Below are positions 17,534 through 26,295 of a stretch of 64,000 bases of DNA, in pieces (position 1 is the first letter of the stretch; every line of letters starts with the position of its first letter). The DNA is from Ferribacterium limneticum. Its GTDB lineage: Bacteria; Pseudomonadota; Gammaproteobacteria; Burkholderiales; Rhodocyclaceae. The stretch is from positions 2,354,001 to 2,418,000 of the forward strand of contig NZ_CP075190.1 of NCBI RefSeq assembly GCF_020510585.1, read 5' to 3'. The notes under the pieces are model-generated. The model had not been told where the DNA came from and did no database searches. It worked only from the letters and a program-made list of their open reading frames with translations. The position numbers were made by a program, and so were the translations under genes.

Positions 17534-17594
17534 ATCGCTCCGCCAGGCCGCTGGCCGGGTTGCTCAGCCGATTTCCGGCTGGCCAACCCGGCTT

Positions 17595-17630
17595 CCACGG
17601 TCAACCGGAAATTTTGGCAAATTTTGAAAA
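17595..17630 (+). repeat. Dispersed repeat, copy 5
   Basis: CACGGTCAACCGGAAATTTT then GGCAAATTTTGAAAA. It lies between the binding-protein and permease genes, with its end immediately before the Shine-Dalgarno sequence GGGAG of the first permease. Confidence 0.8.
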
Positions 17631-17642
17631 GGGAGAATCCCC

Positions 17643-18497
17643 GTGAGTACGACCCAATCTCTGGACAAGGCGCTGGTCATCGAACCGGGCGCTTCCCTGT
17701 TTCCCCGGATCAGCATTCCGTCGCTCGGCGACCTGCCGGCCCGGTTCGGGCGAATCGGACTGGGGATCGTCTTCCCGCTGCTCCTGCTTTATCTCTGGCA
17801 GATCGCCACCGAGCGTGTCTGGCTGCCGCCACAACTCTTGCCCGAACCTGCCTTCGTCTGGGAAACGCTGGTCGACATGGTCACCTCCGGCGAACTGGCC
17901 GGCCACCTGGCCGTCAGCCTGCAGCGCGTCGCCTGGAGCGTCCTGATCGGCGGCAGCATCGGCCTGGCCATCGGCTTCGCCATGGGCCTGTCGAAAACCG
18001 CCAGGGCCTACCTCTATCCGAGCTTCTCGCTCTTCTCGCAATTCCCGGTCATTGCCTGGTCGCCGCTCATGATCATCTTCTTCGGCATCGACGAGGCGCT
18101 CAAGATTTCCACCATCACCGTCGCCGTCATCGTCCCCTTCGCCGTCGCCACCTACAAGGGCATCGAGAACGTCCCGGTCAAGCTCATGGAAGTCGGCCGC
18201 ATCTACCAGTTCAATTTCGCCCAGACGCTCTGGCGCATAGCCCTGCCCGCCGCTCTGCCGGCCATCCTGGGCGGCGTTCGCCAGGGTTGCATGCAGGCCT
18301 GGCTGGCGATGGTTTTCGTCGAACTGATGGCGTCCAGTGAAGGCATCGGCTACCTGCTGGTCTATGCCCGCAATCTCATGCAACTCGATGTCGTCATGGT
18401 CTGCATGGCGACCATCGGCTTCGTCGGCCTGGTCTTCGACTTCGCGCTCGGCTTCGTCGAACGCCACTTCAGCCGCTGGGCACCGAAAGGACGCTGA
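17643..18497 (+). CDS. ABC transporter permease 1 (SsuC-like)
   Basis: 284 residues; GTG start after GGGAG. About six membrane segments, beginning with IGLGIVFPLLLLYLWQIATERVW. The binding-protein-dependent permease loop is at VGRIYQFNFAQTLWRIALPAALPAILGGVRQG (EAA-type motif contacting the ATPase). It belongs to the SsuC/TauC group. The next gene, 2 bp downstream, is a second permease of the same group, so the channel is likely a heterodimer, whereas classic Ssu transporters use one permease gene. Confidence 0.85.
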   Translation: MSTTQSLDKALVIEPGASLFPRISIPSLGDLPARFGRIGLGIVFPLLLLYLWQIATERVWLPPQLLPEPAFVWETLVDMVTSGELAGHLAVSLQRVAWSVLIGGSIGLAIGFAMGLSKTARAYLYPSFSLFSQFPVIAWSPLMIIFFGIDEALKISTITVAVIVPFAVATYKGIENVPVKLMEVGRIYQFNFAQTLWRIALPAALPAILGGVRQGCMQAWLAMVFVELMASSEGIGYLLVYARNLMQLDVVMVCMATIGFVGLVFDFALGFVERHFSRWAPKGR

Positions 18498-18499
18498 TC

Positions 18500-19282
18500 A
18501 TGGCTTCGTTCAAGGACAAACTCCCCGCCATCGACCCGCGCGGCTTCGTACTGCCGTTGCTGTTCATCATCGTCTGGCAGGCCGTGACCAGCGCCGGCTG
18601 GGTCGATACGCGCCTCATCGTTCCCCCTTCAGCCGTCCTCACCGCCGGCTGGAAGTGGCTGAACAGCGGCCAGGCGCTTGAAAGCATAGGCGCCAGCCTG
18701 TTCCGCGACGCCAGCGGCTTCACGCTGGGTGCCGCCGGCGGCATCACCATCGGTCTCCTGCTCGGCACCTCACGGCTGGCCAGCACGGTGTTCGGCCCGA
18801 CCTTCCACACCTTCAAGCACATCTCGATCTTCGCCTGGATTCCCCTGCTCTCCGCCTTCTTCGGGCGCGACGACCTGGCCAAGATCGTCTTCATCGCCTT
18901 CGCCACGCTCTACCCGGTCGCCCTGGCCACCATCGAAGGCGTGCGCGCCATAGCGCCGAGCCAGCTCGAAGTTGCCAGGATCTACGGCTTTACGCCTCGT
19001 CAGGCCCTCTTCCGCCTCATCCTGCCGGCCGCCTCGCCGCAGATCATCACCGGCCTGCACCTCGGCCTCATCTTCGCCTGGCTGGCCACCATGGGCGCCG
19101 AATTCCTCCTCGCCAGCACCGGCGAAGGGCTGGGCATGACCGTCATTCGCGGCCGCGCCGCCTTCCGCGTCGACCTCATCATCTTCGGCATGCTCATCAT
19201 CGGGGCCTTCGGCATGCTGCTCAACGAACTGGCCACCCGCGCCGAAACCCGCCTGCTCCACTGGCGCGGCCACGCCCGCTGA
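18500..19282 (+). CDS. ABC transporter permease 2 (SsuC-like)
   Basis: 260 residues, 2 bp after permease 1, hence translationally linked. Membrane segments include FVLPLLFIIVWQAVTSAGWV and LHLGLIFAWLATMGAEFLLA. The EAA-type loop is VARIYGFTPRQALFRLILPAASPQIITGLHLG. It pairs with permease 1 and is followed 30 bp later by the ATPase gene. Substrate inferred only from family (aliphatic sulfonates, taurine or similar). Confidence 0.85.
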   Translation: MASFKDKLPAIDPRGFVLPLLFIIVWQAVTSAGWVDTRLIVPPSAVLTAGWKWLNSGQALESIGASLFRDASGFTLGAAGGITIGLLLGTSRLASTVFGPTFHTFKHISIFAWIPLLSAFFGRDDLAKIVFIAFATLYPVALATIEGVRAIAPSQLEVARIYGFTPRQALFRLILPAASPQIITGLHLGLIFAWLATMGAEFLLASTGEGLGMTVIRGRAAFRVDLIIFGMLIIGAFGMLLNELATRAETRLLHWRGHAR

Positions 19283-19312
19283 CCTGACAACAGAATCCCC
19301 ACGGAGAACACC

Positions 19313-20098
19313 ATGGCCCACGCCGGCACCCTCACCATCAACAAGTTGAACAAGCACTACCGCGTCAAGGACAAGAACCTGCACATCCTCGACAACATTT
19401 CGCTGTCCATCCGCCCCGGCGAATTCGTCAGCATCGTCGGCTCCAGCGGCTGCGGCAAATCGACTCTGCTGCGCCTCATCATCGGCCTCGAAGCCGACTA
19501 CCAGGGCGACATCCTGCTCGACGGCAAGCCGATCTCCGGCACCAGCCTCGACCGCGGCATCGTCTTCCAGGAACACCGCCTCTTCCCGTGGCTGACCGTC
19601 GAGCAAAACGTCGGTCTGGCGCTCGAAAACTCGACGCTCCCAGCCGAGGAAAAACAACGTTCGATTCAGGAACACATCGAACTCGTCGGCCTGCGCGGCT
19701 TCGAAAAAGCCTACCCGCACCAGCTCTCCGGCGGCATGTCGCAGCGCGTCGCCATCGCCCGCGGCCTCGTCAACCGCCCGGAAATCCTGCTCCTCGACGA
19801 ACCCTTCGGCGCCCTCGACGCCATGACCAAATACAAGCTGCAAAACGAACTGCAACATATCTGGGAAGCCGAAGGCATCACCATGATCCTCGTCACCCAC
19901 GACGTCGAAGAAGCCATCTACCTCGGCGACCGCGTCGTCATCATGGAACCCCGCCCCGGCCGCATCAAACGCATCCTCCCGGTCAAGCTCCCCCGCCCCC
20001 GCAATCGCCTCGACCTCGAATTCGTCCGCATCAAGGAAGAAATCCTTAGCGAGTTTGGCATCTATCAGGAGGCGGAAGAGGAAGAACTGGCAACGTAA
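19313..20098 (+). CDS. ABC transporter ATP-binding protein (SsuB/TauB-like)
   Basis: 261 residues with all nucleotide-binding motifs: Walker [12 protein letters not shown] near residue 43, Q-loop [19 protein letters not shown], signature [15 protein letters not shown], Walker [15 protein letters not shown] and switch His in [19 protein letters not shown]. It powers the importer formed with the two upstream permeases and the 16469 binding protein. It ends the plus-strand operon; a 298-bp gap with palindromes follows. Confidence 0.9.
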   Translation: MAHAGTLTINKLNKHYRVKDKNLHILDNISLSIRPGEFVSIVGSSGCGKSTLLRLIIGLEADYQGDILLDGKPISGTSLDRGIVFQEHRLFPWLTVEQNVGLALENSTLPAEEKQRSIQEHIELVGLRGFEKAYPHQLSGGMSQRVAIARGLVNRPEILLLDEPFGALDAMTKYKLQNELQHIWEAEGITMILVTHDVEEAIYLGDRVVIMEPRPGRIKRILPVKLPRPRNRLDLEFVRIKEEILSEFGIYQEAEEEELAT

Positions 20099-20130
20099 GC
20101 TCGCGGACCCTCGGTATAAGGCTCGCAACC

Positions 20131-20270
20131 TTGGGGTTATCGGCCTTTTTAAATACCGTAGTGATTCGGCCAAATCCCTTAACTAACGGCGAGCTGCCGG
20201 TTATCGGCCAAAGCCGCCGGTGGAGTAGCGATCAATCTATGGCCGGTATTTCGCCGTAACCGGCCATAGA
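20131..20270. repeat. Palindrome-rich intergenic element
   Basis: The gap 20099-20396 holds no gene. It contains direct repeats of GGTTATCGGCC (about 20135 and 20200), an imperfect palindrome TAACGGCGAGCTGCCGGTTA (20184-20203) and a perfect 12-bp inverted repeat, TCTATGGCCGGT (20236-20247) with ACCGGCCATAGA (20259-20270). This could be a relic of a miniature mobile element. Base composition drops to the right of it. Confidence 0.5.
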
Positions 20271-20396
20271 CCATGGAACTTTGTTGAACCACTAATTTTA
20301 GCTTCACGCTACTGCAAGATGGTGCCCAGTGCTGACCTTCCCCTATGAGAATGGAGGCCAATCGAGTTCAAACTTCGGAAGTTGTTAGAGCGAAAT

Positions 20397-21698
20397 TTAT
20401 TTGCTGAAGGCCGTAGCACCATTTGCGTGCAAACGTTTGTGCAAGCGACGGATTGCGTGCCAGGTTCCCAAGAAGACCAGCGGCAAAATTAGCCCAATAG
20501 CTTGGTCAACGGATATTTCCAACCCCCATCCTTTGAGCGCCTTCAAGGTATAACCAACCAGGCCTATGCCGTAATAAGAAATGGCCACCACTGAGAGGCC
20601 TTCAACCGCCTGCTGCAAGCGTAATTGGAGGTCGGCACTGTTACTCAGGCTTCGAAGGACACTCTGGCTTTGTCGCTCTTGTGCCAGATTCACCCGGGTA
20701 CGAAGCATATCGTCGGAACGACTGATTTTTTCCGCCAGAGTATCCTGTCGAACTGCTACCGACATGCAGCTATTCATCGCAGGAGCAAGCCGACGTTCCA
20801 TAAATTCGCCGATCGTAGGTACGCCCTCTATGCGCCGTTCACGCAACTCGCCGATGCGCGCTTCAACGATTTGGTAATAAGCCTGGGCCGCGCTGAAGCG
20901 GAATCCCGTCCGAAATGACATGGCGCGCACTTGGGCATCAAGCCGAGAAATCTCCTTTAGCTGTGCTTCAGCATCCTCCTCGATACCTTGCGTACTCATT
21001 TGGATACCCAGCGTAATCAAATCCTCCTCGATGCTGCTTAGCAGAGTCCCTGCCTCACGTGCCAGAGGAAGAGCGAGCAGTGCCATCATGAGGTATGTCT
21101 CTATTTCGCATATGCGTTGGGCCAGACGCCCCATCTGAGACTCCCGCAAATTGATGTCGCGGATCAGGTATTTCGAAAATCCGTCCGGCCCGACTTGGAA
21201 ATCCGTCCAAATCTCGCCATCGGACAGTACTTTGCTGCCGACCAACGGCGGCACCGGGAACAAGCTTTTTAGCCGCGTATCGGAAATGCTTAGCGGATTT
21301 CCGCGCTCGGCAATTATGTGGGATGCAACGATCACCGACGCACGCAGAGACTCAAGCCAGTCATGCGGCACATGTCGGATAGCCGTATGTTCGAAGTCTG
21401 TTCGCCCCTCTCCTGGCTCGACGAAACTAAAGGTCGAGAATTCGGTGTGTCGCTCCCATTTGAGACGGAAATGCCCAAAATCGTGGGCAAAATGCTGCAC
21501 CCCTTGACCCGGTGCGGCGACACCAAAGCGAGCACACAGCGATTGCAGCAGGCGCTCATGTGACTGCTCTCCGTCATCACTAAATATCGCCAAATGTGAT
21601 ATCAGCGCTGGCGCCTCAAAAACCATGAAAGGTCGCGCGTGAATTTCGCTGGCCAGCGCAAGGCGCTTGGGATGATTAAGCACACAGGAAAGATTCAT
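20397..21698 (-). CDS. DUF3422 membrane-anchored protein
   Basis: 433 residues. The opening NHPKRLALASEIHARPFMVFEAP and the HFAHDFGHFRLKWERHTEFSTFSF segment match the DUF3422 family. Two C-terminal membrane helices are predicted (VVAISYYGIGLVGYTLKAL; AIGLILPLVFLGTWHAI), so a large cytosolic domain is likely anchored to the inner membrane. The function of the family is not known to me. Lower GC and more mixed codon use than the transporter genes to the left suggest a separate origin. It is third in a short operon with a small ORF and a truncated LysR gene. Confidence 0.82.
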   Translation of the reverse strand: MNLSCVLNHPKRLALASEIHARPFMVFEAPALISHLAIFSDDGEQSHERLLQSLCARFGVAAPGQGVQHFAHDFGHFRLKWERHTEFSTFSFVEPGEGRTDFEHTAIRHVPHDWLESLRASVIVASHIIAERGNPLSISDTRLKSLFPVPPLVGSKVLSDGEIWTDFQVGPDGFSKYLIRDINLRESQMGRLAQRICEIETYLMMALLALPLAREAGTLLSSIEEDLITLGIQMSTQGIEEDAEAQLKEISRLDAQVRAMSFRTGFRFSAAQAYYQIVEARIGELRERRIEGVPTIGEFMERRLAPAMNSCMSVAVRQDTLAEKISRSDDMLRTRVNLAQERQSQSVLRSLSNSADLQLRLQQAVEGLSVVAISYYGIGLVGYTLKALKGWGLEISVDQAIGLILPLVFLGTWHAIRRLHKRLHANGATAFSK

Positions 21699-21714
21699 AT
21701 ATGAGCGAAGTGCC

Positions 21715-22137
21715 TCAAGAATTCGACAACCGTGGCGACAGGACTTGTTTTAGGTAGGCAGATTCGCGTTCACAGGAATTGATTGCTTTTGCAAGGATCA
21801 GCGTGTCTTGCGCAACGAGCCAACGATCAGCAATGTTTAACGCATCCCGTATTACCAGGGACTCTGTTTCATCCGGTCCCCTAGCATTTTCGATTAGCCT
21901 TAGAACCACACACTGGCCCTTGTGAATTTCCGCCTGCACCTCTCTATGCCCCTTGAGATAAGCAGCGCTACCGGCAACATTAAGAAATCCTGCAACCGAG
22001 CAAACGTAAGCAAAATCAAATGACCCTGCAAGAAGCAAATCCAGATGAATCCGCGGGCCAATAACCAAACGGCAATGTTGCATCGGGGTGAGCAGTTTGG
22101 CGACTAGCCTCGGCGAGCGAGAAGATCTTTTCCGCAT
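21715..22137 (-). CDS. Hypothetical protein (140 aa)
   Basis: It lies 17 bp upstream of the DUF3422 gene and 38 bp downstream of the truncated LysR gene, same strand. The first 18 residues are basic and poorly supported; a start at MQHCRLVIGPRIHLDL is equally possible. The middle is mildly hydrophobic (LDLLLAGSFDFAYVCSVAGFLNVAGSAAYL), the C-terminal half helical. I recognise no domain. Operon position favours a real gene. Confidence 0.5.
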   Translation of the reverse strand: MRKRSSRSPRLVAKLLTPMQHCRLVIGPRIHLDLLLAGSFDFAYVCSVAGFLNVAGSAAYLKGHREVQAEIHKGQCVVLRLIENARGPDETESLVIRDALNIADRWLVAQDTLILAKAINSCERESAYLKQVLSPRLSNS

Positions 22138-22174
22138 CTAATTATCCGAACGTACATTTCATGGGCGACCACTT

Positions 22175-22459
22175 TCAATGCCCATAGTCAGTTCCCGTAC
22201 GAGGCAATATCTCGTCGTCTATCAGGCCGATAGTATTTAGTACTACCCCTGCATGGCGTAAAGCGACCTTACCAGCACTAGTCAACTCCAAGCCTCGTCG
22301 ATGCCGTACAAACAGCGCCACACCCAGCTCAGACTCAAGTTTGCTTAGCCGTTGGCTAGCCGACGAGGACGCAAGGCAATTTTGTGCAGCCGCTGCCCTG
22401 AGCGTGCCATGCTCGGCAATGGCTGCCAGTAGTTTCAGATCTACGAGGTCATAGGTCAT
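22175..22459 (-). pseudogene. Truncated LysR-type regulator (DNA-binding domain only)
   Basis: 94 residues that cover only the winged helix-turn-helix of a LysR regulator (LKLLAAIAEHGTLRAAAAQN; SASQRLSKLESELGVALFVRHRRGLELTSAGKVAL) and stop after GLIDDEILPRTGTDYGH. The effector-binding domain of about 200 residues is absent, and no matching fragment follows. It may be a dead remnant or a small DNA-binding protein that competes with full-length LysR proteins. It sits next to the OprD-type porin of the tricarboxylate block. Confidence 0.7.
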
Positions 22460-22485
22460 AAAACATTCCTTGCGTTCATGACTGC

Positions 22486-22516
22486 AAAAAAACTCCCCGA
22501 TTGCTCGGGGAGATTA
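22486..22516 (-). terminator. Rho-independent terminator of the OprD-type porin gene
   Basis: Stem CTCCCCGA/TCGGGGAG with a TTGC loop (22493-22512); on the minus strand it is followed by seven T. It lies 56 bp past the porin stop. Confidence 0.85.
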
Positions 22517-22571
22517 AAAGGGTGCTCCGGGGGACAAAGCACCACAAAGGAGTCGTTGTTATTAACCGCGA

Positions 22572-23942
22572 TCAGAACTGGTAGCTGTAGTCGATGTAAA
22601 AACGGTGCTGCTCCCATTCCTGCCTGGGCATTCCCTTGATGGTCGCCGTAGTAGAGCCATTTTCGACATGCGAGTCATAGTTCATGTAGATATAGCGAGC
22701 ACTAAGGTTTTTGACGAAGGGAATCGCGTACTGAAGATCGAATTCACGATAGTTTTCGCTGCCCTTAGCCAAGTTCTCCCGATTGCTGCTCTTGGCGCCT
22801 GTGCCACGAGCATATTTGAAGCCGGCTTTCAAACCTGGTACGTACTCTTTGAAATCGTAGGCTAGACGAATGGACCCTACCAATTCATCCCGATTGCTCA
22901 GGTCGGGCCCAAGTCCTGCTGACGTAGGGAAAGGATTGCTTCCGTGGTCTTGGGTCAAACTGCCGGTCTTCGTTGCATCGACAGCGAAATTGTCTTCGAT
23001 CCAGAAGCCATCAAATTTCGCAATAGCAGCACCCAATGTAAAGTTGCTGACTTTCCATTCGCCATCGATGTAGACACCCAAGCCGTCGTTCGTAAGGCGG
23101 GAGGTTCCCGTGCAGTCGAGCTCCTTCTCGGCTGAGCAGACAAACAGCGAACCCGCATCGCGTGACGTAAACAATCCGCCTGATATCTTTAGGGAATTTT
23201 TGTCGAAGGGGATTGTGTAAGCACCAACCAGACCGAACTTCGACAAATAGTTCTTCGAATTCAGGTATTCGGCCGTTACCAGAAGCGGGCCATTTGCATA
23301 TGAGGCACCGAAAATGCTGATGTAATCGATTTCATTGGCAACCCCGACGGCCGTTGCCTCAGTTTTGAATTTCTCGAATTCACCGGTACTGCGAGCACGC
23401 CACTGGTCATAGATGGCCCCATAGATGGTGAGACCATCGATTGGCTTAACCAAGGCGCTAGCACCGGAATAGGTGTCAGGTACAGCACGTGTAGCGGTGC
23501 TTTTTAGCAGCAAACTATTCTGGATTTGACGCCCGACCTTCAGTTGAGCGATATCTTGATACTTTAGCTTCACCAGTGCCTGGCCGGCAGTGACGTAGGA
23601 GTCCTCAAGTTGTCCGTTATTGCCGACATCGACCAAGTTGCTGGTTGGCGTCCCGCTATCGCCAATTTTTGCGACACCGTAGAGCGATGCATCGACCCCG
23701 ATAAAGCTCGCCCAATATGGCGAGGCGTAATTAATCTGAACACCCAGAGCACTTTGCTCATAGCTGCTTGCCTTTGGGCTGGGGGTCGTACTGGTCGGGT
23801 ACACCAGGCTATCGTCGTTCCAATAAACCGCACGTGCCTTCAGTTCCAGCTTGTGTTCCCCTTCTGCGGCGAAGGCTGCTACTGGCAGCATCAGGCCAGC
23901 AATCAGTGCATGCAGCAGATTTCTCTTGATTCTGTTACTCAT
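22572..23942 (-). CDS. OprD-family outer-membrane porin
   Basis: The start at 23942 is chosen because GGAGGA precedes it by 6 bp and it opens a signal peptide (RNLLHALIAGLMLPVAAFAA); 456 residues. Features of OprD porins: KARAVYWNDDS near the mature N-terminus, QIAQLKVGRQIQNSLLLKS-type strand, RDELVGSIRLAYDFKEYVPGLKAGFKYARG, and a final RFYIDYSYQF with terminal Phe. OprD-type channels admit carboxylates and basic amino acids, which suits the tricarboxylate genes upstream. A copy of the shared 17-bp operator motif lies about 130 bp upstream of the start. Confidence 0.87.
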   Translation of the reverse strand: MSNRIKRNLLHALIAGLMLPVAAFAAEGEHKLELKARAVYWNDDSLVYPTSTTPSPKASSYEQSALGVQINYASPYWASFIGVDASLYGVAKIGDSGTPTSNLVDVGNNGQLEDSYVTAGQALVKLKYQDIAQLKVGRQIQNSLLLKSTATRAVPDTYSGASALVKPIDGLTIYGAIYDQWRARSTGEFEKFKTEATAVGVANEIDYISIFGASYANGPLLVTAEYLNSKNYLSKFGLVGAYTIPFDKNSLKISGGLFTSRDAGSLFVCSAEKELDCTGTSRLTNDGLGVYIDGEWKVSNFTLGAAIAKFDGFWIEDNFAVDATKTGSLTQDHGSNPFPTSAGLGPDLSNRDELVGSIRLAYDFKEYVPGLKAGFKYARGTGAKSSNRENLAKGSENYREFDLQYAIPFVKNLSARYIYMNYDSHVENGSTTATIKGMPRQEWEQHRFYIDYSYQF

Positions 23943-24072
23943 TGTGACTCCTCCGTAAATTCCGATCTGCCATCCCAGATGGGGCAAACTCGACCAAGCT
24001 CACACTCCAGGAGTTGGTGAATTACAGTTTATGGAATCGATTAAATTGCGTGAAATGAATATAGGGTTCGTA

Positions 24073-24089
24073 TTGATGCCAATATCGCA
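24073..24089. promoter_or_regulatory. Candidate LysR operator before the porin (motif copy 3)
   Basis: TTGATGCCAATATCGCA shares 14 of 17 positions with the motif TTATTGCGAATATCGCA before PrpF 1. It lies between the PrpF 1 stop and the porin start. Confidence 0.4.
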
Positions 24090-24109
24090 TTAACGTCTGA
24101 CTTGTTGGC

Positions 24110-25204
24110 TTAGGCAAGCAAGCCCGCCTCTGCAGGGAGTAAAACGATGCCTTTGAACAGTTTTCGGGCTGTCCGAATCAATCCGGCAGAGACGATGTCA
24201 GGCTCCTGCGCAGAAAGCTCGCCATTTACATGAAGCCTGATCTCCAAGGTGCCAGCTGGTTGCTCAATGCGAACAAGACTGGGCTCAGCCTCGTCCAGCC
24301 TGGCGACACGATTCACTACTGTTCCAGGCAGGATGCTGGCTGCGGACAAACAAAGGGCGCCTGTAACGGCATAGGCGGAATGGCAACTCCACGGCGTGAA
24401 GTAGCGCGAGGCAATAACACCTTTGCCTCGTGGTGATGCGACCAACGCGATTTTCGGCAGGACCTTGCCGCGGACGTCGCCCATTCCTGCTTTTTCTGCA
24501 ATCTGTAGGCGTATCGATTCGAGTCGGGTTTTCAAATTGCTGTCTGCATCCAGTTCTTTCTTGCTCTCATGACCAGTCTTGCCCACGGCTTCAGCCGGGA
24601 CGAAAACAAGCGGCGTAGCGAAATCGATCAAGGAAACCTCGATCCCATCGATCACATCAAGCCGGTTACCTGTCGGGAACAAGCGCCCCGTCTTTGCACC
24701 AGTGGCATTCTTGAAATTCAGCTCTATCGGGGCACCGCTGCCAGGGACCCCATCGATTCTTGTCTCCCCATCATAGGTGACCATTCCACCAGGGGTTTGA
24801 ATAAGCGCCTCGACGACTTTCTGTGTGTTTATATTAAATATTCGTAAAGTGGTTACCGGTGAAGAAGCGGAAACCAGAGCATTTTCAATAGCAAATGGCC
24901 CAACACCCGCCAGCATATTGCCGCAATTTGGTGTCGTATCGACAGTTGCCGTTTCTACGGAAACCTGGGCAAACAGGTAGTCGATATCAATACCTGGGCG
25001 TGTTGATTTGCTGACGATAACGACCTTGCTGGTCAAGGTGTCGCCACCGCCGATGCCATCTATCTGCCGCACATGTGGAGAGCCCATGGCAGCCAGCAGT
25101 AGTTGATCTCGTGCAACCGGATCAGCAGGCAGATCACTGGCATGAAAATACGGCCCTTTGGATGTACCACCGCGCATCAAGGTACAGGGAATACTGAGCA
25201 ACAT
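24110..25204 (-). CDS. PrpF/GalD-family isomerase 1 (candidate aconitate isomerase)
   Basis: 364 residues; ATG at 25204, 9 bp after GGAG. Diaminopimelate-epimerase-like fold of the PrpF family: CTLMRGGTSKGPYF, AAMGSPHVRQIDGIGGGDTLTSK (Lys60), TPNCGNMLAGVGPFAIE (Cys94), EVSLIDFATPLVFV, CHSAYAVTGALCLSAAS. Members shift a double bond in unsaturated tricarboxylates: PrpF (2-methylaconitate), GalD (4-oxalomesaconate) and the fungal aconitate isomerase Adi1. In this block, interconversion of cis- and trans-aconitate is the best guess. A second member at 38733 has Ser in place of Cys94. Family firm, substrate inferred. Confidence 0.85.
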   Translation of the reverse strand: MLLSIPCTLMRGGTSKGPYFHASDLPADPVARDQLLLAAMGSPHVRQIDGIGGGDTLTSKVVIVSKSTRPGIDIDYLFAQVSVETATVDTTPNCGNMLAGVGPFAIENALVSASSPVTTLRIFNINTQKVVEALIQTPGGMVTYDGETRIDGVPGSGAPIELNFKNATGAKTGRLFPTGNRLDVIDGIEVSLIDFATPLVFVPAEAVGKTGHESKKELDADSNLKTRLESIRLQIAEKAGMGDVRGKVLPKIALVASPRGKGVIASRYFTPWSCHSAYAVTGALCLSAASILPGTVVNRVARLDEAEPSLVRIEQPAGTLEIRLHVNGELSAQEPDIVSAGLIRTARKLFKGIVLLPAEAGLLA

Positions 25205-25286
25205 AGCGATCATCTCCAATGGGTTGGCTAATGAGCGCTATTGTTTTGCCTGCGGCCAACTACGTGAAGTGAATTAATTTCAAACA

Positions 25287-25303
25287 TTATTGCGAATATC
25301 GCA
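25287..25303. promoter_or_regulatory. Candidate LysR operator before PrpF 1 (motif copy 1)
   Basis: TTATTGCGAATATCGCA, containing the inverted repeat TTGCGA-ATA-TCGCAA. It lies 83 bp upstream of the PrpF 1 start in the 122-bp gap after the dehydrogenase gene. Confidence 0.5.
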
Positions 25304-25326
25304 ACACAAGACATTTACGTCGCAAT

Positions 25327-26295
25327 TTACCCCCTGATTCCCTCCAGAACGAAGGCCCTGACATGAGTGAATGCCTCGCAAAAGTATGACTCGTATGTAT
25401 CTCGCTCAACGAATCCAAGATGGGGGGTACAAAGGATCTGCGGCACGCCGAGGTACTCGCGGACACCATCCGGTTCATCGGTAAAGACGTCCAGAGCGGC
25501 GGCTCCCGGACGGCCCTTGCGAACAGCAGAAAGGAGTGCACCAGGGACCAGCAATTCTGCCCGGCTGGTATTAACCAGCAACGCGTCAGGCCGTAGGCAG
25601 GCCAGATCATCTTCACTTATTAGATGTCGTGTTTCAGGGCACATTCTGAGATGCAAGGTGAGCACATCGAGTCGTTTCAGGAAGCCAGACCGGTCGGTGA
25701 CAAACTCGAATCCGTCCGATAGAGCTGCTTGTTTCGATTGCTCGCGCCCATGCACTAGCACGGTCATGCCGAAAGCACGGCCAATCAAGGCAACGCGTTT
25801 GCCAATTTTTCCGTAGCCCCAGATGCCAAGCGTTCGCCCGCTCACTACCCGCCCCAGCGATTCGTCTGCAATTTCCGCAACACTACGCTGCCAGTTACCT
25901 TGCTTGAGCTGTTGGGCATACGGCACCAATCGACGCGATGCAGCCAAAATGAGAGCCCACGTCAGTTCGGCCGGAGCAATCGGGTTGCCACTTCCGTCCT
26001 TGACCGGAATCCCCCTTCTGCTGCATGCCTCGAGATCGATGCAGTTACTTAAGCGACCAGTCTGGACAATCAATCTCAATCGGGGCAGCGCCTCAATCAG
26101 GCTAGAAGAAATTCGGGTTCGTTCACGGATAAGTACGAGGCAGTCAGTTTGCGCAAGAATTTCGGCCAGCCTCCCCTCCTCGCGAACGTGCTCGGTGATG
26201 ATCTCCAGATCGACATTCAGGTCGTCCAGAATGCGCACGGCGTCAAGACGGGCGACGACACCCTGATAATCGTCGAGCACGGTTACTTTCGTCAT
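25327..26295 (-). CDS. D-2-hydroxyacid dehydrogenase family protein
   Basis: 322 residues. The NAD-binding domain has GIWGYGKIGKRVALIGRAFGM (GxGxxG), and the catalytic part contains RPDALLVNTSRAELL and CTPHLGFVERDTYESY, with the expected active-site His in TPHLG. The family reduces 2-keto acids or oxidises D-2-hydroxy acids with NAD(H). Its ATG overlaps the MFS stop by 4 bp (ATGA), so translation is coupled. A substrate such as a citramalate- or malate-like acid would fit the block, but nothing in the sequence proves it. Confidence 0.85.
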   Translation of the reverse strand: MTKVTVLDDYQGVVARLDAVRILDDLNVDLEIITEHVREEGRLAEILAQTDCLVLIRERTRISSSLIEALPRLRLIVQTGRLSNCIDLEACSRRGIPVKDGSGNPIAPAELTWALILAASRRLVPYAQQLKQGNWQRSVAEIADESLGRVVSGRTLGIWGYGKIGKRVALIGRAFGMTVLVHGREQSKQAALSDGFEFVTDRSGFLKRLDVLTLHLRMCPETRHLISEDDLACLRPDALLVNTSRAELLVPGALLSAVRKGRPGAAALDVFTDEPDGVREYLGVPQILCTPHLGFVERDTYESYFCEAFTHVRAFVLEGIRG

